Below the pieces are notes generated by a model. That model saw only the letters and a program-made list of their open reading frames with translations, did no database searches and was not told the DNA's origin. This document shows positions 44,182-52,966 of a stretch of 64,000 bases of DNA, in pieces. Position 1 is the first letter of the stretch. Each line of letters begins with the position of its first letter. This DNA comes from CASFRF01 sp031549345. GTDB lineage: Bacteria; Verrucomicrobiota; Lentisphaeria; Victivallales; Victivallaceae. The translations under genes and the position numbers were made by a program. The DNA is taken from NCBI GenBank assembly GCA_031549345.1, contig JAVBPY010000009.1, forward strand, positions 1 to 64,000, written 5' to 3'.

Positions 44182-45405
44182 TTAAAGATTTTGAATGTAA
44201 TCGCCGAACATCTTTTTCCAGACGAGCGGCGTAGGTTTGACAGCCATCCGCTCCTCCGGTCGAATCCGGCTGGATACGATTGCGGCTTCTTCCGGGGCAC
44301 CCCCGGAGGCCGGCGGAGCTTTCTCGCGCCGCAAAATATCAGGACCGTAAGAGAGCATCCCGGAAACCGCGTCGGGTTCCGGAATAAGCGGCAAAAAAGC
44401 GGCGGTTCCACGCGCTTTTTTAGCACCGGAGGGTCCGCCGCGCCCTTCGCCGGGGCGGTCGCCCTCGCCGTTTTCCTTGGATTCGTCGCGTCCGGCAGGC
44501 GGGGCGGAATCGAGTTTGGAGAGATTCAGGCCTGCCTGGACACGGTCCGGCTCGCGCTTCTTCCTGCGCGTTTCCGTATTCGAATCCGCGCGTTCCATAT
44601 TCAATGCGGAAGCGCCGGGAGCGGGAAGTTGCGAATCGTCCCCCTCCATCTCCCCGCCAAGACCGGAGCTGCCATCTCCGGCATTGCGGGAATCGGCGTG
44701 ATTGGCGGAGGCGCCGGTACGCTTTGTACCTTGTGCCTCTTTCGGCATTTTCGCGTCTTTGCCCGCAGGCGAAGCACCCGAGGCCGCGCCGGAGTCCGCA
44801 ATGCCGGACGCCCGACGCACGCCGGCACGTTCGTGATTCCCCGACGCTCCTTTTTCCTGTACATGAAGCGCTTCCCGGTGAATCTCCTCTCCGGCACGGG
44901 AGAGGTTGCCCTGCCCCAAATGTTTCTTCGGATTCGGTGTTTCCACTCCTTCGAGAACCCCCAATGGTAACTTTAAAAGAGTTGCCGCCAAAACGATCGA
45001 CGCCAGGCACAACGCGCGAAACGGGCGGCGATCGCGTTCACAAAACGGAGCCCCCCGAAATCCAAGGAGAATCTTCTTCCCGCGCGCAATCGCGTACACG
45101 GCAAAGGGCGAATCCGCGTTCGCCTCCAAAAGCTCCCGTGCCGTTTCGATCGCGCTGTTGCTCCCGGCGCTCCGGTCCAATCCCTTTGCGACATCGCGAA
45201 GGGCCGGAAAGGAACGCGCCAGAAACCAGATGGAAAAAATACACCAAACCACCGCAAACGGCGCCCATCCGAAGAAAAGTGCGAACGAAGCGGGGAAAAG
45301 CCCCCGCGCCAATGCCCCCGGCGCACGGCGCGCGACAAGCGCTGTGCGACGGCGACGGAGAATCCGGAAAAAGCAGGCATTAGATGAATCTAACTTCGTA
45401 TGCAT
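44182..45405 (-). CDS. Membrane protein with long hydrophilic linker, unknown function
   Basis: This 407-residue protein has an N-terminal hydrophobic hairpin (about residues 36-65; FALFFGWAPFAVVWCIFSIWF) and another hydrophobic segment near 130-150 (ALCLASIVLAATLLKLPLGVL). A long Gly/Ser/Glu/Lys-rich, probably disordered region (about 155-340) follows, and a conserved-looking tail (TPLVWKKMFGDYIQNL). No family is recognised. The position just before moxR suggests an accessory of the Bat-like complex. The ATG at 45405 is preferred; a TTG 15 nt upstream is an alternative. A palindrome lies inside its first codons (45380-45393). Confidence 0.7.
   Translation of the reverse strand: MHTKLDSSNACFFRILRRRRTALVARRAPGALARGLFPASFALFFGWAPFAVVWCIFSIWFLARSFPALRDVAKGLDRSAGSNSAIETARELLEANADSPFAVYAIARGKKILLGFRGAPFCERDRRPFRALCLASIVLAATLLKLPLGVLEGVETPNPKKHLGQGNLSRAGEEIHREALHVQEKGASGNHERAGVRRASGIADSGAASGASPAGKDAKMPKEAQGTKRTGASANHADSRNAGDGSSGLGGEMEGDDSQLPAPGASALNMERADSNTETRRKKREPDRVQAGLNLSKLDSAPPAGRDESKENGEGDRPGEGRGGPSGAKKARGTAAFLPLIPEPDAVSGMLSYGPDILRREKAPPASGGAPEEAAIVSSRIRPEERMAVKPTPLVWKKMFGDYIQNL
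45380..45393. promoter_or_regulatory. Palindrome TTAGATGAATCTAA inside the operon
   Basis: This is a perfect inverted repeat (TTAGAT, GA, ATCTAA) in codons 5-9 of the linker membrane protein. It differs at only two central bases from the palindrome over the operon promoter. Confidence 0.4.
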
Positions 45406-45423
45406 AAAGAAGTTCCGCAATGC

Positions 45424-46182
45424 TCAAAACAGTCCGCCGCGCGGCATGGTTTTCCCTTGATTAAACTGCGTCCAGACCCCCTGGAGCATAACGGTTCCAT
45501 CGGCGGTCATACGGAGCGTCGCATCGGCGCCGTAGAACCCGAGCGCCCCATCGTGGTTGTACACACGGTTTGCTGTTACGAGCGTGCCGAGCGCCGAGGC
45601 GCTTGCCGTGTCTGTAACACCGGTCTTGTGCGCGCCGACAACGTTGGTGTTTTCCAAAAGCACAGTGAGCGCACGAATGGCGTTGTAGCGCTTGAGGTTG
45701 ATTCGAGTACGGAGAACCGACGTCCCCGTGGCCGCATCGGTTACGCTGCCGGGATTTTTATTGGTTCCCGAAATGTAGCCCAACGTATTGGTCTGCACAG
45801 AATAAGAAACCTTGACAAGCGGGCTTCCGGAGGGGCAGCGCCAGATCGCTTTCGTGGGCGTATACGGCCACAACGCAGCGGACATGCCATAGATTTCTTC
45901 TCCGCCGCCGTTGCCGTCGTCCGTTCCATACGGCTGGCGGTAAATCAGCGCGGGGGCGGTTTCTCCCGTAGCGCCCATCTGCTGGTAGGTGGGGCATGCG
46001 TCGTTGTAATCAAGCTGGTACATCTGGTACCCGGTGGAGATCTGGCGCATATTGTTCACGCACGAGGTGTACTGCCCTTTTTTTCGCGCCTTCCCCAGGG
46101 CGGGAAGAAGCATGGAAGCGAGAATCGCGATGATCGCAATGACCACCAGAAGTTCGATCAATGTAAAAGCACTCTTTTTCAT
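45424..46182 (-). CDS. Type II secretion/prepilin-like protein (Lentisphaerota-type pseudopilin)
   Basis: This 252-residue protein opens MKKSAFTLIELLVVIAIIA, a classic class III prepilin cleavage and methylation motif (cut before FTLIE, with Glu5). The hydrophobic helix ends SMLLPALGKARKKG. The globular domain ends with an H-x-DG-like motif (NHDGALGFYGADATLRMTADG) as in the H-X9-DG prepilin group. Lentisphaerota and Planctomycetes encode tens to hundreds of these; most have unknown function. AAAGGAT precedes the ATG at 46182. It is the second gene of the Bat-like operon, an unusual place. Confidence 0.9.
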   Translation of the reverse strand: MKKSAFTLIELLVVIAIIAILASMLLPALGKARKKGQYTSCVNNMRQISTGYQMYQLDYNDACPTYQQMGATGETAPALIYRQPYGTDDGNGGGEEIYGMSAALWPYTPTKAIWRCPSGSPLVKVSYSVQTNTLGYISGTNKNPGSVTDAATGTSVLRTRINLKRYNAIRALTVLLENTNVVGAHKTGVTDTASASALGTLVTANRVYNHDGALGFYGADATLRMTADGTVMLQGVWTQFNQGKTMPRGGLF

Positions 46183-46198
46183 TTTATACAATCCTTTA

Positions 46199-46630
46199 TC
46201 ATTCGCGAATGGAAGCGATCCGCCATGCCGAAGGGTTTTCCTTCTCCGGCTGGAGCTCCACAGTCGCCGGACATCCGCTCCCGTTGAAAACAACATCGAG
46301 CCGGAGGTTCCCGCTCTCACGGAGATGCGTTGCGCCGACAACGTCAAACCCGCCGTCGGATTTTACTTTGCCGCCGAGGACGATCCGGCAAACCTCCAAC
46401 TGCTTCTTGTCCGGCGTGGCCGCCCAACACCCCAGGAAGCCGGTCTTGTCCCCTTTGGCAAGCGAAGAGAGCATTTTGGATACAACTTCTCCGCCCGCGC
46501 CGACCTCTTGCTCTGTCGCCTGTGTGTAGGGAAGTTTTGCGGGCGCAAAAAGCTGCGTTCCCAACATAGTCCCCGCGATGGCCCCCAAAGCGATCAGGCC
46601 CCAAATTTTCTTTTTTCTTCCTGACGACAT
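46199..46630 (-). CDS. Small membrane-anchored protein of unknown function
   Basis: This 143-residue protein has an N-terminal charged stretch and one membrane helix (IWGLIALGAIAGTMLGTQLF), then a periplasmic domain of about 110 residues. It contains two central cysteines (GCWAATP, EVCRIV) and the pattern DVVGATHLRESGNLRLDVVF, and ends AWRIASIRE. The size and the final W-R-I strand recall NTF2-like or DUF4878-type domains, but that is a guess. AAGGAGAG precedes the ATG at 46630. It is the first gene of the operon. Confidence 0.65.
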   Translation of the reverse strand: MSSGRKKKIWGLIALGAIAGTMLGTQLFAPAKLPYTQATEQEVGAGGEVVSKMLSSLAKGDKTGFLGCWAATPDKKQLEVCRIVLGGKVKSDGGFDVVGATHLRESGNLRLDVVFNGSGCPATVELQPEKENPSAWRIASIRE

Positions 46631-46677
46631 CTTCCTCTCCTTTTTGTTCATCTTGGCAAACAAAGCCGTTTCCATTT

Positions 46678-46693
46678 ATTAGATGCGTCTAAT
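46678..46693. promoter_or_regulatory. Palindromic operator candidate over the Bat-like operon promoter
   Basis: The inverted repeat ATTAGATGCGTCTAAT has 6-bp arms with a 4-nt centre. It overlaps the first bases of the -10 element and the likely transcription start. A near copy lies at 45380-45393. Confidence 0.5.
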
Positions 46694-46718
46694 ATACATC
46701 TTTCCCGCCTCTTTTCAA
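46691..46718 (-). promoter_or_regulatory. Promoter of the eight-gene Bat-like operon
   Basis: On the minus strand TTGAAA, 16 bp, TATATT with TG before the -10. It gives a leader of about 55 nt to the first ATG at 46630. Confidence 0.65.
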
Positions 46719-46840
46719 GCAATGCGGCGAAACTTTTGCACGATTTTCCCGCGTTCCTTTCTTTTAAGGGAAAAAGAGGCTGGAATATTCCGCAAAACGG
46801 GGTTATCTTATCGGCGTATATATTATTACTGCGGAGAACT

Positions 46841-47632
46841 ATGAACGTACTGATGATCGGCGATATCGTGGGTAAGGGAGGCAGGCAGGCCGTTGCCCGC
46901 CTCGTCCCGGAACTGCGGCGGGAATTCAACATCCAATTTGTCGTGGCCAACGCGGAAAACTGCGCGAACGGCAACGGACTTACAGGACGACTCGCCACGG
47001 AGCTCCTCGGCGTCTGCGACGTACTGACCACCGGGGACCACGTGTGGGACCAGAAGGGGTTCGATGCGGAAATTGCGTCGCTCGACAAAGTCCTCCGCCC
47101 CGCGAATTTATCCCCCCTCCAGCCGGGACGGGGATGGGGGGTCTTCCGCAACCCGGCGGGGGGTGAAATCGCGGTCGTCTCCCTCCAGGGCAAAGTGTTT
47201 ATGCGTGAGAGCGCCTACTGCCCGTTTGAAACCATGGAGCGAATCCTCCGGGAAATTCCCCCGTATGTGAACACCATTTTCGTGGATTTCCATGCGGAAG
47301 CGACCAGCGAGAAAATCGCCATGGGTTATTTTCTGGAAGGCAAAGTAACCGCCGTCCTGGGCACCCACACCCACGCGGCGACCGCGGACGCGCGAATCCT
47401 TCCCGGCGGAACAGCGACGCAAACCGACGTGGGTATGGTCGGCGCTTCACGTTCCGTCCTGGGGCGCGACGTGGACGCTGTGCTCAAAAAATTCCGGACG
47501 GGGATGCCCGTCCGCCTTGAAACCATCGAAGAAGGCGTTTTCCGGCTCGACGCGACCGTCGTCGGCTACGACTACCGCACCGGACGCGCCCAATCCATCC
47601 AAAATATTTCACGCGAGGTCGAATGTCCATGA
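46841..47632 (+). CDS. YmdB-family metallophosphoesterase (TIGR00282)
   Basis: This 263-residue protein has the family order GDIVGKGGRQ (Asp metal ligand), ANAENCANGNGL (Asn/Glu), TTGDHVWDQK (Asn/His region), VDFHAEATSEK and GTHTHAATADARILPGGTA. B. subtilis YmdB is a cyclic-nucleotide phosphodiesterase influencing motility and biofilm; a similar activity is inferred. GGAGAA precedes the ATG at 46841. It is the first gene of a plus-strand operon with nadC, ruvA, thrC and a GH38 gene. Its stop overlaps the nadC start. Confidence 0.92.
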   Translation: MNVLMIGDIVGKGGRQAVARLVPELRREFNIQFVVANAENCANGNGLTGRLATELLGVCDVLTTGDHVWDQKGFDAEIASLDKVLRPANLSPLQPGRGWGVFRNPAGGEIAVVSLQGKVFMRESAYCPFETMERILREIPPYVNTIFVDFHAEATSEKIAMGYFLEGKVTAVLGTHTHAATADARILPGGTATQTDVGMVGASRSVLGRDVDAVLKKFRTGMPVRLETIEEGVFRLDATVVGYDYRTGRAQSIQNISREVECP

Positions 47633-48510
47633 AACAAACCATCCCCACACTCGATTGGCGGCGGATCGATCTATTGATTGAGCTCGCCCTCCAGGAGGAC
47701 TTGGATTCCATCGGCGACGCCACAACGCTGGCCGTCGTTCCGGCGGGGCGGAACGTCCGCGCCATTCTCCTTGCGAAAGAGCCGGAAATGGTCCTCGCGG
47801 GACTCCCCGTGGCCGAACGGGTGTTCCACATTGTCGATCCCTTGCTGCGCTTCACCGCGCACAAGGCGGAAGGGGATGTCTGCCAAAACGGTGAAATCCT
47901 TGCAATAATTACCGGCTCCGCGCAATCCATTCTGACGGCCGAACGCACCGCGCTCAACTTCCTCCAACGCCTCTGCGGTGTGGCAAGCACCGCACGCCGC
48001 TACCAGAAAGCGCTGGGCGAAACAACCGTGGCGCTCGACACAAGGAAAACCACGCCGGGATACCGGAATCTGGAAAAATACGCCGTCGCCGTCGGCGGCG
48101 CGGGGAACCACAGAATCGGGCTGTACGACCGGATCATGATTAAGGACAACCACCGCGAACTTGCGGCCCTGGAAGGTCCCGGGAGCATCGCCCGCTCCAT
48201 CGCCCGCGCCCGCGCCGCCTACCCCGCCTTGGAGGTGGAGGTGGAGGCCGACCGCCTGGAGGAAGTCGCCGAAGCCGCCGAGGCCGGGGCCGACTACATC
48301 CTCCTGGACAATATGTCCGACGCAATGATGACCGAAGCCATCCGCATCAACGCCGGCCGTTCCAAACTGGAAGCCTCCGGCGGCATCACGTTGCCGCGCC
48401 TCCCGGCGCTGGGTAAACTGGGGCTCGACTTCGTTTCGGCGGGGGCGCTGACCCACTCGGTAAAGGCGGCGGATATATCGCTGGACATCCTCTTGGAGGA
48501 GGTCCGATGA
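47629..48510 (+). CDS. nadC: Nicotinate-nucleotide pyrophosphorylase (quinolinate phosphoribosyltransferase)
   Basis: This 293-residue protein is the usual NadC length. It shows EDLDSIGDATT, ERTALNFLQRLCGVAT-type (LQRLCGVAST), DTRKTTPGYRNLEKYAVAVGG, NHRIGLYDRIMIKDNH and ASGGITL. It converts quinolinate and PRPP to nicotinate mononucleotide in NAD synthesis. The ATG at 47629 overlaps the upstream TGA, with GAGGT 9 nt before it; an ATG at 47623 would be too near that site. Its stop overlaps ruvA. nadA and nadB are not in the window. Confidence 0.96.
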   Translation: MKQTIPTLDWRRIDLLIELALQEDLDSIGDATTLAVVPAGRNVRAILLAKEPEMVLAGLPVAERVFHIVDPLLRFTAHKAEGDVCQNGEILAIITGSAQSILTAERTALNFLQRLCGVASTARRYQKALGETTVALDTRKTTPGYRNLEKYAVAVGGAGNHRIGLYDRIMIKDNHRELAALEGPGSIARSIARARAAYPALEVEVEADRLEEVAEAAEAGADYILLDNMSDAMMTEAIRINAGRSKLEASGGITLPRLPALGKLGLDFVSAGALTHSVKAADISLDILLEEVR

Positions 48511-49109
48511 TCGCGCGCCTCTCCGGCGTTCTCCTGGAATCGAACTACACAAGCTGTGTCCTTGACGCGCACGGCGTGGGGTACGATGTGTCCATCCCCC
48601 TTTCCACGTTCGACAAACTCCCGCGCCCGGGAGAAAAGGCGACGCTCTTCATCCACACACAGGTGCGCGAAGACGCGATCACCCTTTTCGGCTTCGCCAC
48701 GGCGGAGGAACGCGCTCTTTTCCGCCAGTTGATCAACGTGTCGGGGATCGGCGGAAAAATCGCGCTGAATATCCTGAGCCATATGCCGGTGCCGAATTTC
48801 TGCGAAGCCATCGCTACGTCCGACCTCAAAGCCCTGGGCCGCATCTCCGGCATCGGCAAACGGACGGCGGAACGCCTCGTGGTCGAATTGCGCGATAAAC
48901 TCCGCGAATTCGGCATCGTCCTCCCCGCGCTTTCCGGCGGAGCGCCGCGCGTTGCGCAAGCCGCCGACGCGGCGCTGGCCCTCGAACAGCTCGGCTTCAA
49001 GCGCGACGCAATCGATAAAACCATCAACGCTCTCCTCGCGGAACTCCCGGAAGAGGAACATACCTCCGAAATTCTTTTACGCCAGGCAATCCGAAAACTT
49101 AATTTTTAG
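48507..49109 (+). CDS. ruvA: Holliday junction branch-migration protein RuvA
   Basis: This 200-residue protein is full length. It has the OB-fold N-terminus (MIARLSGVLLE, GYDV), the helix-hairpin-helix repeats (LINVSGIGGKIALNILS and LGRISGIGKRTAERLVVELRDKL) and a C-terminal domain III (ALEQLGFKRDAIDKTINALL) that contacts RuvB. RuvA binds Holliday junctions and loads RuvB. It overlaps nadC by 4 nt. ruvB and ruvC are not adjacent. Confidence 0.96.
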   Translation: MIARLSGVLLESNYTSCVLDAHGVGYDVSIPLSTFDKLPRPGEKATLFIHTQVREDAITLFGFATAEERALFRQLINVSGIGGKIALNILSHMPVPNFCEAIATSDLKALGRISGIGKRTAERLVVELRDKLREFGIVLPALSGGAPRVAQAADAALALEQLGFKRDAIDKTINALLAELPEEEHTSEILLRQAIRKLNF

Positions 49110-49121
49110 GAAGATGAATCC

Positions 49122-50411
49122 ATGAAACCGATGCCCGCCCAACTCGTCTGCGTCCACTGCGCAAAAACCTACGATCTCGCCAAAATCCGCTACACCTGCG
49201 ACTGCGGCGGAGCGCTCGATCTTGTCCGCGATTTCAGCGGCGTGGACGGCGGCGAGCTCAAGGCGCTCTGGGAAAAACGCTGGGGAACACGCCGCGGCCC
49301 CATGTCCTCCGGCGTATGGCGTTACAAAGAACTGATTTTCGACCTCCCGGAAGACCGGCTTGTAACCCGCTACGAGGGCAACACCCGCTTGTATCCGGCC
49401 GGAAAAGCCGGAAACTACGCGGGATTGAAAAACTTCTGGCTCAAACACGAGGGAGAAAACCCCACAGGCAGCTTCAAGGACCGCGGCATGACCTGCGGCG
49501 CGACAGCGGCGCAATACTACGGCGCGCGCCAGGTAGCGTGCGCGAGCACAGGGAATACCTCGGCCTCCATGGCGTCCTATGCGGCGGTCGCCGGAATGGG
49601 TGCCGTCATCTTCATCCCGGAAGGTAAAATCGCCTACGGGAAGCTCGCGCAGTCGCTTGCGTTCAACGGGCGCACCCTGCAGGTGCGGGGCAATTTCGAC
49701 GAAGCGCTCACCCTTGTGCAGCAGGTTTGCGAAGAGCTGAACATCTATCTATTGAACTCCATCAACCCCTTCCGCATCGAAGGCCAGAAGGCGATCGGAT
49801 TCGAAGTTCTCCAGCAGCTTGACTGGCAGGTTCCGGACTGGTTTGTGATCCCCGGCGGAAACCTGGGCAACAACACCGCCCTTTCCAAGGGACTGAAAGA
49901 GCTCTACGATCTGGGTATCATCAGCAAAATTCCGCGTATCGCGGTGATCCAGGCGGAGGGCTCCGCCCCGCTGGCGAAAATGTGGAAAAACAAAACCCCC
50001 TACGAACCGGTCCTCAATCCGGAAACCATCGCCACGGCAATCCGCATCGGCAATCCGTTCAGCTGGGAAAAATCCCTGCGCGGCATCGCCTGGAGCAACG
50101 GTGTGGTCGAGAGCGTAACCGAACAGGAGATCATGGACGCCAAAGCCATGGTGGACGCCGCCGGAATCGGCGCGGAACCCGCCTCCTGCTGTTCGGTCGC
50201 CGGGGCAAAAAAGCTTGTGGACGCGGGCGTGATCGATCCGGACGCCACCGTGGTGGGCATCCTCACCGGCAACGTCCTCAAAGACCCCGATGCGGTCGTC
50301 GGCTACCACAAGGATGAGCTGTTTGACGCCTACGGCGTGCGCGGCACCTATGCCAATCGTCCGCGCCTGATCGATCCGACGGTGGAAGCTGTTAAAGAAG
50401 CCTTACGTTAA
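49122..50411 (+). CDS. thrC: Threonine synthase
   Basis: This 429-residue PLP enzyme of the short-chain threonine synthase type has an N-terminal zinc-ribbon-like segment (CVHCAKTYDLAKIRYTCDCGG in two CxxC pairs). The PLP lysine is Lys119 in NPTGSFKDRGM. It continues with ASTGNTSASMA, PEGKIAYGKLAQS and the PLP-phosphate loop IPGGNLGNN. It converts O-phosphohomoserine to threonine. AGGAAGAT precedes the ATG. It is 12 nt after ruvA and 17 nt before the GH38 gene. Confidence 0.96.
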   Translation: MKPMPAQLVCVHCAKTYDLAKIRYTCDCGGALDLVRDFSGVDGGELKALWEKRWGTRRGPMSSGVWRYKELIFDLPEDRLVTRYEGNTRLYPAGKAGNYAGLKNFWLKHEGENPTGSFKDRGMTCGATAAQYYGARQVACASTGNTSASMASYAAVAGMGAVIFIPEGKIAYGKLAQSLAFNGRTLQVRGNFDEALTLVQQVCEELNIYLLNSINPFRIEGQKAIGFEVLQQLDWQVPDWFVIPGGNLGNNTALSKGLKELYDLGIISKIPRIAVIQAEGSAPLAKMWKNKTPYEPVLNPETIATAIRIGNPFSWEKSLRGIAWSNGVVESVTEQEIMDAKAMVDAAGIGAEPASCCSVAGAKKLVDAGVIDPDATVVGILTGNVLKDPDAVVGYHKDELFDAYGVRGTYANRPRLIDPTVEAVKEALR

Positions 50412-50428
50412 CCAAAGAGAGTGCTCCC

Positions 50429-52966
50429 ATGAAAAAACAGAAGTGTTTCCTGGTCTGCAACGCCCACATCGATCCCGTCTGGCTTTGGCCGTGGGAAGAA
50501 GGGTTGACTGAAGCGATCTCGACGTTCCGCATCGCCGCCGATTTCTGCGACAAGCACCCGGACTTCGTCTTCGTCCACAACGAAGCACTCCTGTATGAAT
50601 GGGTGGAACGCAACGATCCACCGCTTTTCGCGCGGATTCAAAAGCTTGTCAAGCAAGGAAAATGGTGCATCTCCGGCGGGGCCTACCTCCAGCCGGACTT
50701 GATCGGCCCCGGGGGCGAGGCGGTCGTTCGTCAATACCTCCTCGGCCTCCGGTACTTCCTGGAGAAATTCGGCGTGCGCCCGGAAACGGCGTACAATTTC
50801 GACACCTTCGGCCATCCGCAGGGACTGGCGCAGATTCTCGCGGGATGCGGCTTCCAATATTACGTTTTCTGCCGCCCCAACCCGAACCAGAAGCCACTGC
50901 CGGTCGGCCCCTTTCTCTGGCGTCACGCAAGCGGAGCCCAGATCGTCGCCCGCCGGTCGGACGACCACTACCTAACCCAGGGGGAACTCCGCAAATCGAT
51001 GCGCGACGGCAACTGGCCGAAGCATTATGCCGCCGAGGGCGATTTCATGTTCCTCTGGGGCATCGGAAACCACGGCGGCGGCCCCTCGCGCAAAGAATAC
51101 GCACAGCTGCCGGAGATGCGGCGCGATTTCCCGGACGTCGAATTCATCGAATCCTCGCCGGACGCGTTCTTCGCCCACACGTTTGCGATGCGCGACAAAA
51201 CTTCACTGCCGGTGGTAACCGGCGACTTCAACCAGGTGATGGATGGGTGCTACACCTCGATGATCCGCATCAAACAGCGGCATTGGGAACTGGAAAACAT
51301 GGCAAACACCGTGGAACGACTCTGCGCACTCGCCTGGAGCAAGGGGAAAAAGGAATACCCCGCCATCGATTTGAACTCGGCCTGGAAGGACATTCTCTTC
51401 GCCGAATTCCATGACATTCTCCCCGGCTCGGGCATCGAAACGGTGGAAAGAGAGAGCCTGAATGCACTGGCGCACGCCGAGGAAATCCTCCGCCGCAAAC
51501 GTGCCGAAACGATGATCGCCCTCCTGCGCGACGAGCCGCAGGGTGCGGACATGGCCACCCCCTTCTTCGTCTTCAACCCGCACGCGCATGAAATAACAAC
51601 GCTGGTGGAAATGGAGTACGGCAATGCCCTCCAATGGGGCTCCGACGGCGTGATTCGCCACCTTTTCAGCAACGGCAAGGAACTTCCCGCGCAATTCGAG
51701 CGCCCCGAAATGAATCTGGACGACCCCAATTGGGGAGAATGGCGGCGGAAAGCGGTTTTTATGCTGACCCTTCCGGCCTTGGGCTACCGCCGGATCGACG
51801 CGACGTACGAGTGCATTCCCAAGGAAAACATCCGTCCGCTCCCCATGCCCGTTATGCCCGACGCGGCGAAGGTTGTCGTACACGCCCCGGGCTTCGAGTT
51901 TGAAGTCAGCCGCCGCACGGGCCTTGCAAGTTGCAAGCTGAACGGAGAAACCGTGCTCAAACCCGGTTCCTTCCTGCCGGAAATTTTCGACGACATCCCC
52001 AACAGCTGGGAAGTCAAACTGCATTGGAAAAAGAGCGCCGGCCAATTCCGCTTAATGACCGTGGACGAGGCAACGCGTTATTTGACGACCGAAGCGGTGA
52101 ATCCCGGCTTCAAACGCCGCTGTCGCCCGGTGCAAGTGGTGGAAGACGGCCCGTTCCGCACCGTGATCGAAGCACATTTCCTCTACCATCGCAGCGCGCT
52201 CACCGTGCGCTATCTGGTGGAGAAAACCCGCGCACGCGTACGCGTCGAACTGGAAAGCCAGTTCATGGAAACGGAAAAGATGCTCAAGCTCGCCCTCCGC
52301 CCCGCCGCCCCCGCAATTCGGCTCGAGGCGGAAAAGTGCTACAGCATCGATGACGAAACCAACGCCGTTTCACCGCGCGACCGCGAGCGTACATTCCAGC
52401 GCTTCATCCGCTCCACCCCCGCGCAAGGGAGCGCCTGGGCGGTTCTCGGCCACGGAACGCATGCTTACCACGTTACGCCGTCGGCGCTGCACTTAAGCGT
52501 TCTTCGCACCCCCGCGTACAGCGCCATGCGCGTTACGGAAGGGAACGAACACTACCGCAACCGCCTGATCGCCCACCAGGACATCGGCGTACGAAAAGCG
52601 GCGTTCACCTTCTGTTTCGGCGCGGAAGCCGCATCCAATGAGGCACTCGTCGCCGCGTCGCTGGAAGTTTCGCAGCCGCCGGTCGGCTTTGTCTACTTCC
52701 CGACGCAGGAAAACATGAAGCCGAAAGCGCCCGCGGCGGAACTGGAAATCAGCGCGAAGAACGTGGTCCTCGGCGCACTGAAACGCTCGGAAGACGGCGC
52801 CTCGCTGGTCATTCGCCTCTGGGAATGCGCCGGGCGCGACACGAAAACGGAACTCCGTTGCGCGGGGAAAAAATTCCCTGTTTCAATCAAAGCGAACGCC
52901 CTCGCGACATTCCGCTTGACAAACGGAAAACTTGAAGAAACGGATCTTCTGGAAAACAAACGCTGA
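50429..52966 (+). CDS. GH38 alpha-mannosidase
   Basis: This 845-residue protein has the GH38 N-terminal domain: NAHIDPVWLWPWEEG (zinc His and Asp), then YNFDTFGHPQGL with nucleophile Asp125, and further DFMFLWGIGNHGGGPSR. A central helical domain (ITAADHFDIL-like EFHDILPGSGIETVE) and a long beta-sandwich C-terminal half follow. No signal peptide is present, so it acts on mannosides inside the cell. It is the last gene of a housekeeping operon, not in a sugar-use cluster. Confidence 0.95.
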   Translation: MKKQKCFLVCNAHIDPVWLWPWEEGLTEAISTFRIAADFCDKHPDFVFVHNEALLYEWVERNDPPLFARIQKLVKQGKWCISGGAYLQPDLIGPGGEAVVRQYLLGLRYFLEKFGVRPETAYNFDTFGHPQGLAQILAGCGFQYYVFCRPNPNQKPLPVGPFLWRHASGAQIVARRSDDHYLTQGELRKSMRDGNWPKHYAAEGDFMFLWGIGNHGGGPSRKEYAQLPEMRRDFPDVEFIESSPDAFFAHTFAMRDKTSLPVVTGDFNQVMDGCYTSMIRIKQRHWELENMANTVERLCALAWSKGKKEYPAIDLNSAWKDILFAEFHDILPGSGIETVERESLNALAHAEEILRRKRAETMIALLRDEPQGADMATPFFVFNPHAHEITTLVEMEYGNALQWGSDGVIRHLFSNGKELPAQFERPEMNLDDPNWGEWRRKAVFMLTLPALGYRRIDATYECIPKENIRPLPMPVMPDAAKVVVHAPGFEFEVSRRTGLASCKLNGETVLKPGSFLPEIFDDIPNSWEVKLHWKKSAGQFRLMTVDEATRYLTTEAVNPGFKRRCRPVQVVEDGPFRTVIEAHFLYHRSALTVRYLVEKTRARVRVELESQFMETEKMLKLALRPAAPAIRLEAEKCYSIDDETNAVSPRDRERTFQRFIRSTPAQGSAWAVLGHGTHAYHVTPSALHLSVLRTPAYSAMRVTEGNEHYRNRLIAHQDIGVRKAAFTFCFGAEAASNEALVAASLEVSQPPVGFVYFPTQENMKPKAPAAELEISAKNVVLGALKRSEDGASLVIRLWECAGRDTKTELRCAGKKFPVSIKANALATFRLTNGKLEETDLLENKR

